DNA of 7,830 nucleotides from Fimbriimonadia bacterium (GTDB taxonomy: Bacteria; Armatimonadota; Fimbriimonadia; Fimbriimonadales; Fimbriimonadaceae): contig JALGXY010000409.1 of the NCBI GenBank assembly GCA_029824495.1, positions 1 through 7,830 on the forward strand, written 5' to 3'. A model generated the notes under the pieces. It did not search any database. It saw only the letters and a list, made by a program, of their open reading frames with translations, and was not told the DNA's origin. Position numbers and translations under genes: made by a program. Below, in pieces: positions 1 to 7,830 of the stretch (positions are counted from its first letter, which is position 1; each line of letters opens with the position of its first letter).

Positions 1-425
1 CAACGCCTCGCAGTCGTGCGGCGCATCGGGGTACGTAATCGTGTAGGTCTCGACAACCGGCAAGTCTCGGCTGCTGCCTTTCGGCTCGGCCACGCGGTGG
101 ATGCTGATCGCCTTTCTCTTGCGAGCATTGTCGCCAATATCGCCCAAGTAGAGGTAGGAGACTCCGCTCACCTTGGCGCTTGCCATCGCCTCCCAGTCGG
201 TCGCCGTGACATTGGCCAGTCCAAAGGTTCCGGTAATGGCACCGGACGCACTGAACCGAAAGAACCGAGCCGTATCCCCGCTGTCGTTGTGGGTGTAGTA
301 AACGTCGTCGTAAAGGAAGCTGCAGGCGAGGCCCGAGCTTTCGTTGATCTCTTCCCTTTCCAGGCTGCAGAGTGCCGTAGGGCTGCCCCAGTCGGCGACA
401 ATCGCCATTGCCGCGATAGCTGCAA

Positions 426-429
<4 letters not shown>
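1..429 (-). CDS. Predicted exported propeller-like protein, N-terminal part only (runs off window)
   Basis: The frame is open from an ATG at 429 to the window edge, giving 143 residues with no stop. The start overlaps the stop of the upstream glycosylase gene as ATGA, so translation is probably coupled. Residues 1-12 are hydrophobic and small (MIAAIAAMAIVA) and look like a short signal peptide, but there is no basic residue before them. Motifs follow in a recognisable order: NESSGLACS (29-37), THNDSGD (46-52), DWEAMA (78-83), GDIGDNARKRK (96-106), AEP (114-116) and YPDAPHDCEAL (133-143). I recognise this order from uncharacterised bacterial secreted proteins usually labelled WD40-like or phytase-like beta-propellers. 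The Asp-rich loops could bind metal, which is inference. No enzymatic function can be assigned. The opposite-strand open frame here is a shadow, since these motifs exist only on the minus strand. Confidence 0.8.
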
Positions 430-4106
<3,677 letters not shown>

Positions 4107-4111
4107 AATGA

Positions 4112-4115
4112 CCTT
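4112..4115 (-). promoter_or_regulatory. Ribosome binding site of the putative lipoprotein gene
   Basis: AAGG on the minus strand lies 5 bases (TCATT) before the ATG at 4106. It supports this start over any longer version. Confidence 0.5.
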
Positions 4116-4122
4116 GAGAGTC

Positions 4123-4144
4123 TATTCGGTTTGGAGTCCGAATA
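4123..4144. promoter_or_regulatory. Inverted repeat in the divergent intergenic space
   Basis: TATTCGG (4123-4129) and CCGAATA (4138-4144) are perfect inverted copies separated by 8 bases. They fill about half of the 46-base space between the lipoprotein ATG (4106) and the kinase ATG (4153). The arrangement suits a dimeric regulator acting on both genes, or a hairpin in the kinase 5' leader that partly hides the GGAG at 4133-4136. I could not identify a convincing pair of -35 and -10 boxes for either direction. CATAAT at 4104-4109 is a possible plus-strand -10 box but has no clear -35 partner. Confidence 0.35.
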
Positions 4145-4152
4145 TCGCTGCC

Positions 4153-6324
4153 ATGAGCCAGAAACCTATACCGTTGCCAGAAGAGACCGTACTGGGGGAT
4201 CGTTGGATCATCCGCTCGGTGCTGGGGCAGGGGCTCTTCACCACAACCTATCTGGCCGAAGACCTCGTCTTCGAGAAAGGGACCGTCATCAAAGAGCTTG
4301 CGCCGGCGGGATCTGTACGAGAGCCGAATCTGGAGCTGAGCTTTCCTGAGATCGGCCCCTCGGCGATGATGCGGCTGCGGCATGAGTTTCTGCGTGACCC
4401 AAAACGGCTGCAGAAGCTCTCGACCTCTCACCTCCCACGATTCCTCGGCACGGTTCAGCAGTACGGCACGGCCTACTCTGCGGCTGAGCAGATCGAGAGT
4501 GTCGCCAGCCTGAAATCGAAGCTGCTGGTTGAAGGTCGGCTCGAAGCGGGCCAGGTTCACCAGTTGATGGTTGAGGTGTTGACCACGCTGGAGGATCTGC
4601 ATGCCAAGGGCATCCTCCACAAAAATATCCGTCCGTCCAACATTCTGGTGACTCCTGCTGGCGAGGCGACTCTGACCGACTTCGGAGGCGCCCGAGAGTG
4701 GCTGCGCGATCTGCGGCCTCTTGAAGAGGAGCTGAACGATCCATGGCTTCCCCCCGAGGCGGCAGTCGTCGGTGCTCCCCGAGGACCCTCATCCGACATC
4801 TTCTCACTCTGCGCCACCGCCTACACCGTTCTGACCGGCGAGGCGCCGACAACGCCAGCCGAGCAGGAAGAGGGTGCACCACTGATCCGGCTGCTGTCAG
4901 TGCGGCCCGATCTCAGCCCTTCCGTTGCTAAAGCGATCGAGAAAGGCCTGTCTGCCCTGCCCGAAGAGCGCCCCCAATCGGCTGAGGAGCTGGCGGAACT
5001 GCTCAAGCCTGAGGCGGATGACCAAGGCAGCGAAGACCTGATTTCTGATCTAGACGACAAGATTCAACGGCTGCGTGTCTTCAAATACGACGCCAATGCT
5101 TGTCCGAGCTGCGGCAATGTTCTCGAGCGGCCAAAACCGCTGGCAAAAGGCATCTGCCCTCTCTGCCAGTCCGGAAAAATCACGCCTCGAAGGATCGAGC
5201 CTAGACTCTGCCCGACCTGCCGTGTGGGCGTGCTGCAGCCTGTCAAGTCTTCGATCCCCGCCGTCTTCTGCCCAGATTCACCCTTAGAGTTGATTGAGCC
5301 AGCCGGTTTCACACTCCCGTGGAAGAACCCACAGAAGTTTGCCTGCGGAGACGACTGGAAGATGGAGATCGTCGAAGGTGACCCGGTCGTCAACGGCCAG
5401 AAGACGAGCTGGGACACGCTCAAGCGAAAGGCAGGTCGCTCCGACGCTGTTCAGCGCTGCGATGTGTGCGCCGCTCAGTTCGACGAGATGCCTGACGGCC
5501 GCTGGAAGCGAATGACGGAGGACACCATGGGCGACGGCTGGACCCTGCTCTACCCCGAAGAGTGGGCCAGGATCGCCGCTGGACTCAGCCCCCATTCTGG
5601 GAACTCAGCCTGCAGCTCCTGCTCTTCAGACTGGCACGTCGAAGGCGAATCTGCAACCCTGCTCGATGGCGGATTGATCGACCCAGGCGAGTTTGCCGAA
5701 GATCATCTCGGGCGCATGATGCCGTTCACAGACATCGCGTGGCTCGCCGTCGGGAAATCGAGCGGAAACAGCGGCCCTGTCTGCCTGAAATGCCACACAG
5801 AGTTTGACCAGATCGGCGAAGACGAGCTGAAGCTTGTTACAAGCCTTCAGCCGATGCTGAGAAGGCACAAGGGCGAGGTCAACAGCTTGATCGACTGGCA
5901 CAGAACAGCCAAGGATCTGCCGCATACAGGCGGCGAAGAGCAGCTTGACGACAAGCTGGTCCAGGCACTCGGGCTCTCTTACCGGTCCGGCGATCTCCTC
6001 TTTGATGCGAAGCACCCGGATATGATCTGGCAGGGGCAGGCGCTGCATCTCAATCGAGACAAAGCGGTCAAGCTGCTGATCAACGATGAGCAGATTCAGC
6101 TGGCTGGTCCGCTCAAACGGGTCACCTACGATATCGACGGGCTGATCTCAGCGTTCGCTGAGCGCGACACCCTGGTGCTGCAGATCAAACATGCTGAAGA
6201 GCCGGTCCGGATAGAGGTCGATCCGGCGGTGCTCACGATCGAGCTGGCGTCTGGAACACAGGAGTTGCACCTCGATGCCGAAGATCTGGCCGCACGATTG
6301 AACGACTTGATCAGCAGGCTCTAG
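4153..6324 (+). CDS. Protein kinase-fold (probable pseudokinase) fused to zinc-ribbon array
   Basis: The protein is 723 residues from the ATG at 4153. An in-frame ATG at 4108 would add 15 residues with no kinase homology and leave one base between divergent starts, so I prefer 4153. GGAG at 4133-4136 is rather distant. The kinase fold spans about 8-285: glycine loop GQGLFT (25-30, third glycine lost), Lys47 in TVIKEL, HKNIRPSNIL (156-165) where HRDLKPSN is expected, DFG (176-178), PPE (200-202) and SDIFSL (214-219). The catalytic Asp of HRD is Asn158 and its Arg is Lys157. The alpha-C Glu appears to be Asp82 followed by Pro. Loss of phosphotransfer is therefore likely, with ATP binding possibly kept. 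Residues 317-547 carry six CxxC pairs (317/320, 335/338, 353/356, 436/439, 487/490, 544/547) plus Cys373 and Cys398, as in zinc ribbons. Residues about 565-723 form an acidic, strand-rich domain I cannot assign. No transmembrane segment is seen, so it is probably cytoplasmic. Confidence 0.85.
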   Translation: MSQKPIPLPEETVLGDRWIIRSVLGQGLFTTTYLAEDLVFEKGTVIKELAPAGSVREPNLELSFPEIGPSAMMRLRHEFLRDPKRLQKLSTSHLPRFLGTVQQYGTAYSAAEQIESVASLKSKLLVEGRLEAGQVHQLMVEVLTTLEDLHAKGILHKNIRPSNILVTPAGEATLTDFGGAREWLRDLRPLEEELNDPWLPPEAAVVGAPRGPSSDIFSLCATAYTVLTGEAPTTPAEQEEGAPLIRLLSVRPDLSPSVAKAIEKGLSALPEERPQSAEELAELLKPEADDQGSEDLISDLDDKIQRLRVFKYDANACPSCGNVLERPKPLAKGICPLCQSGKITPRRIEPRLCPTCRVGVLQPVKSSIPAVFCPDSPLELIEPAGFTLPWKNPQKFACGDDWKMEIVEGDPVVNGQKTSWDTLKRKAGRSDAVQRCDVCAAQFDEMPDGRWKRMTEDTMGDGWTLLYPEEWARIAAGLSPHSGNSACSSCSSDWHVEGESATLLDGGLIDPGEFAEDHLGRMMPFTDIAWLAVGKSSGNSGPVCLKCHTEFDQIGEDELKLVTSLQPMLRRHKGEVNSLIDWHRTAKDLPHTGGEEQLDDKLVQALGLSYRSGDLLFDAKHPDMIWQGQALHLNRDKAVKLLINDEQIQLAGPLKRVTYDIDGLISAFAERDTLVLQIKHAEEPVRIEVDPAVLTIELASGTQELHLDAEDLAARLNDLISRL
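5344..5802 (+). repeat. Protein-level tandem zinc-knuckle repeat within the kinase-fold protein
   Basis: Within residues 398-550 a pattern recurs: Trp, then a Gly/Asn/Ser-rich turn, CxxC, three residues, Phe or Trp, Asp or His. The clear copies are CDVCAAQFDEM (436-446), CSSCSSDWHVE (487-497) and CLKCHTEFDQI (544-554), about 51 and 57 residues apart. A degenerate fourth copy with one Cys, CGDDWKMEI, begins at 398. The copies share little DNA identity, so this is an old protein repeat and not a DNA repeat. Confidence 0.5.
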
Positions 6325-7538
6325 TTTTCGGTTCTGGCTGGTGCACGATGCCGCACTGGCACAGCGGGGAGTCCCGAGCCGTCCTGCAGAGGCTGGTTTG
6401 TCAGCTTCATCAGACGGCCGAGCGTCACCTTGACTGAGCCGGCGACCGGGAAAGCGAGCAGCATTCCGGCCAGCCCGAACAGCGCGCTACCTGCAAACAC
6501 AACGAACATGCTGATGAGCGGGTTCAGGTCGACCGACTTTCCGACGACTCGCGGGTTGACCAGCGTGTCATAGGTGGCGGTGACCAGAAGGAAGATCGTG
6601 GTGACCACAAGAGCAAACGTCCAGGAATTGGAGAAGCTCATGAAGAGGCCGTCGGTCTTGCCGCTCATGCCGACAACCATGATGATGATCGGGGCGCTGA
6701 GCCAAGGGCCTATCATCGGGATCAAGTAGAAGACGCCGCTGATGATCGCCAAGATCAGCGCATACGGGACGCCGCAGATCGACAGCAGGATCGCCATCAC
6801 AACCATATAGATCGACACGTTGATCGTGACACCGCGCAGGAATTTCTTAAAGACTGTGCCGATTTCCGAAGCGATCGAAAGCGTGCCTGCTCTAAGCGAG
6901 GGAGGGATCCAGGATGCGGTCTGGAGCTGTATCCGCTCCATATCGAGAAGGAACAGGAAAACGAGCAGAGGCACGAGCACCAGCAACATCAGCTGAGACG
7001 CTGCATCGCCGATCATCTTGACAAAACTGTTGAAGAATCCTGCTGCCGAGTTTGCGATCTCCTCCTGCTGCGGTTCGATGTACTGCTCCATGATCGCCCG
7101 GCGCGATGAGGGCAGACCGAATCGACCCATGATCGGCGCGACCTGATCGAGCATCTTGTCGACCATGCCGAGCGGACCTGGCGGTTCTGCGCGCACCACA
7201 GGGCTCCAGCGCGTGAAGTGGTTGCTGCTGCGGCTCTCTGCGGCAGCAGCATCGGCCAGAACCTGAACGCGAGACTGCATCTCTCTGCCCTGGCTGGCCA
7301 GCTTAGGCACAGTCAGAGCGAGGACGCCCGTCATTACAATGAAAAACCCGGCAGTGATCGCGGCCACACTCAGCCCGCGAGACCAGCCACGAAGGCGCAG
7401 CTTCCTGACGACCGGCTCAAGCAGGATCGCGATCACCCAGCCGAGTACGAACGGCATGAGGATCGAGCGAACTGCGTAGAGAAAGCCAAGGGCAGCCAAT
7501 ACGATGGCTGCCCAAAGGAAGATTCGCCAGTTGGCCAT
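6321..7538 (-). CDS. AI-2E family (PerM/YdiK-type) membrane protein
   Basis: This 405-residue polytopic membrane protein belongs to the family that includes E. coli TqsA, YdiK and PerM, with roles proposed in small-molecule export or ion antiport. The substrate cannot be read from sequence. Hydrophobic segments lie at about 6-40 (two), 56-78, 181-199, 240-256, 258-275, 278-291, 305-323 and 340-372. The loop at about 80-180 is soluble, as is usual in the family. The signature region NPRVVGKSVDLNPL (328-341) followed by GLAGMLLAFPVAG (355-367) is the main identification. The C-terminus (about 382-405) is a short Pro/Arg-rich tail. The ATG at 7538 has AAGG only 3 bases upstream, which is close. 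It follows ytxH with an 11-base gap, so co-transcription is likely. Its TAG stop shares CTAG with the stop of the convergent kinase-fold gene, leaving no room for a terminator between them. Confidence 0.93.
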   Translation of the reverse strand: MANWRIFLWAAIVLAALGFLYAVRSILMPFVLGWVIAILLEPVVRKLRLRGWSRGLSVAAITAGFFIVMTGVLALTVPKLASQGREMQSRVQVLADAAAAESRSSNHFTRWSPVVRAEPPGPLGMVDKMLDQVAPIMGRFGLPSSRRAIMEQYIEPQQEEIANSAAGFFNSFVKMIGDAASQLMLLVLVPLLVFLFLLDMERIQLQTASWIPPSLRAGTLSIASEIGTVFKKFLRGVTINVSIYMVVMAILLSICGVPYALILAIISGVFYLIPMIGPWLSAPIIIMVVGMSGKTDGLFMSFSNSWTFALVVTTIFLLVTATYDTLVNPRVVGKSVDLNPLISMFVVFAGSALFGLAGMLLAFPVAGSVKVTLGRLMKLTNQPLQDGSGLPAVPVRHRAPARTEN

Positions 7539-7549
7539 CGGCCTTGAGC

Positions 7550-7792
7550 TTATGCGCCAGCTTCTTCAGAAGCTTCGTCGGTCTGAGCGGCAGCTGCTCG
7601 TTTTGCGCGCTGCTCTTTGATCCACTCAGAAACCTGGTGCTTGCTCTCGTCCAGCTTGCCGCCCAGTTCCTTTCGAGTTTCGCTGCCCGATTTAGGAGCG
7701 AACAGGATGCCGGCGACTGCGCCGAGGAGTGCACCGAGGCCGAAGCCTGCCAGGAGATACATCAATGCGTTCTTTTCGTCTGATCCAGCCAT
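7550..7792 (-). CDS. YtxH domain small membrane protein
   Basis: This 80-residue protein of the YtxH family, related to a Bacillus general-stress protein, has one membrane helix at about residues 9-31 rich in Gly, Ala and Leu. It is followed by the family signature FAPKSGSETRKEL (31-43) and an amphipathic, charged, Ala-rich cytoplasmic tail likely to be helical. The molecular function of the family is not established. The ATG at 7792 has GGTGA six bases upstream, supporting the start. The gene precedes the AI-2E protein by 11 bases and is probably the first gene of that operon. No -10 or -35 fits between the upstream hairpin and the ATG, so its transcript probably starts outside the window. 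Confidence 0.9.
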   Translation of the reverse strand: MAGSDEKNALMYLLAGFGLGALLGAVAGILFAPKSGSETRKELGGKLDESKHQVSEWIKEQRAKRAAAAQTDEASEEAGA

Positions 7793-7798
7793 GTTTAA

Positions 7799-7803
7799 TC
7801 ACC
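7799..7803 (-). promoter_or_regulatory. Ribosome binding site of the YtxH gene
   Basis: GGTGA on the minus strand, part of the consensus GGAGGTGA, lies six bases before the ATG at 7792 and directly after the T-run of the upstream hairpin. Confidence 0.6.
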
Positions 7804-7826
7804 AAAAAATCAGCTCTTGGGAGCTG
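7804..7826 (-). terminator. Intrinsic terminator or attenuator upstream of the YtxH gene
   Basis: On the minus strand CAGCTC and GAGCTG form a perfect 6-bp stem closed by the loop CCAA, followed by one A and then six T. This is the form of a Rho-independent terminator for transcription coming from the right edge. It ends 11 bases before the ATG of the YtxH gene and directly abuts that gene's Shine-Dalgarno. It therefore either ends an off-window gene or acts within the ytxH leader as an attenuator. The stem is short but four of its six pairs are G-C. Confidence 0.55.
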
Positions 7827-7830
7827 GCAG

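Noticed and set aside
4108..4152. ATG at 4108 as the kinase start
   Set aside because: It adds 15 residues without homology and leaves one base between two divergent start codons. The residues after 4153 match how bacterial kinases usually begin. It is not excluded, since AGGG lies 11 bases before 4108.
5562..6048. Open frames on both strands within the zinc-knuckle region (for example 5562-5807 plus and 5626-6048 minus)
   Set aside because: They are out of frame with the CxxC-bearing protein, Arg-rich or featureless, and explained as shadows.
7417..7734. 105-residue minus-strand open frame between ytxH and the AI-2E gene
   Set aside because: It overlaps both genes in another frame. The YtxH signature and the 11-base operon gap account for this stretch.

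Overview
The window is a bacterial chromosomal segment of moderately high GC, packed with genes and holding almost no non-coding DNA. It contains seven protein-coding genes and no tRNA, rRNA, CRISPR or insertion sequence that I can recognise. The host is not certain. A full-length NAD-dependent DNA ligase shows it is bacterial. An OGG1-type glycosylase, a eukaryotic-like kinase fused to zinc ribbons and a secreted propeller-like protein together suggest a lineage such as Armatimonadota or Planctomycetota rather than Proteobacteria. That placement is a weak inference.

Positions 1-4106, minus strand: four genes that each overlap the next, read right to left. They are a putative lipoprotein of unknown role (3318-4106), ligA (1319-3328), an 8-oxoguanine DNA glycosylase/lyase (426-1322) and the N-terminal part of a predicted exported protein that runs off the left edge (1-429). 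The junctions overlap by 11, 4 and 4 bases, so this is very probably one translationally coupled operon. It puts the enzyme that excises 8-oxoguanine directly after a ligase that can seal the resulting nick. An open reading frame called with standard start codons would begin the glycosylase at a GTG at 1187 and lose 45 conserved residues. The sequence supports a CTG start at 1322 that overlaps the ligA stop.

Positions 4107-4152: a short divergent intergenic space with a 7+7 bp inverted repeat.

Positions 4153-6324, plus strand: a kinase-fold protein whose catalytic HRD motif reads HKN, so it is probably a pseudokinase. It is fused to an array of CxxC zinc knuckles, including a tandem repeat, and to an unassigned C-terminal domain. 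This is the most unusual gene here.

Positions 6321-7792, minus strand: a YtxH-type small membrane protein followed 11 bases later by an AI-2E (PerM/YdiK-type) family membrane protein, probably one operon. The AI-2E gene converges on the kinase gene, and the two TAG stops share a single CTAG. A hairpin followed by a T-run lies immediately upstream of the ytxH ribosome binding site (7804-7826). It is either the terminator of an off-window gene or an attenuator.
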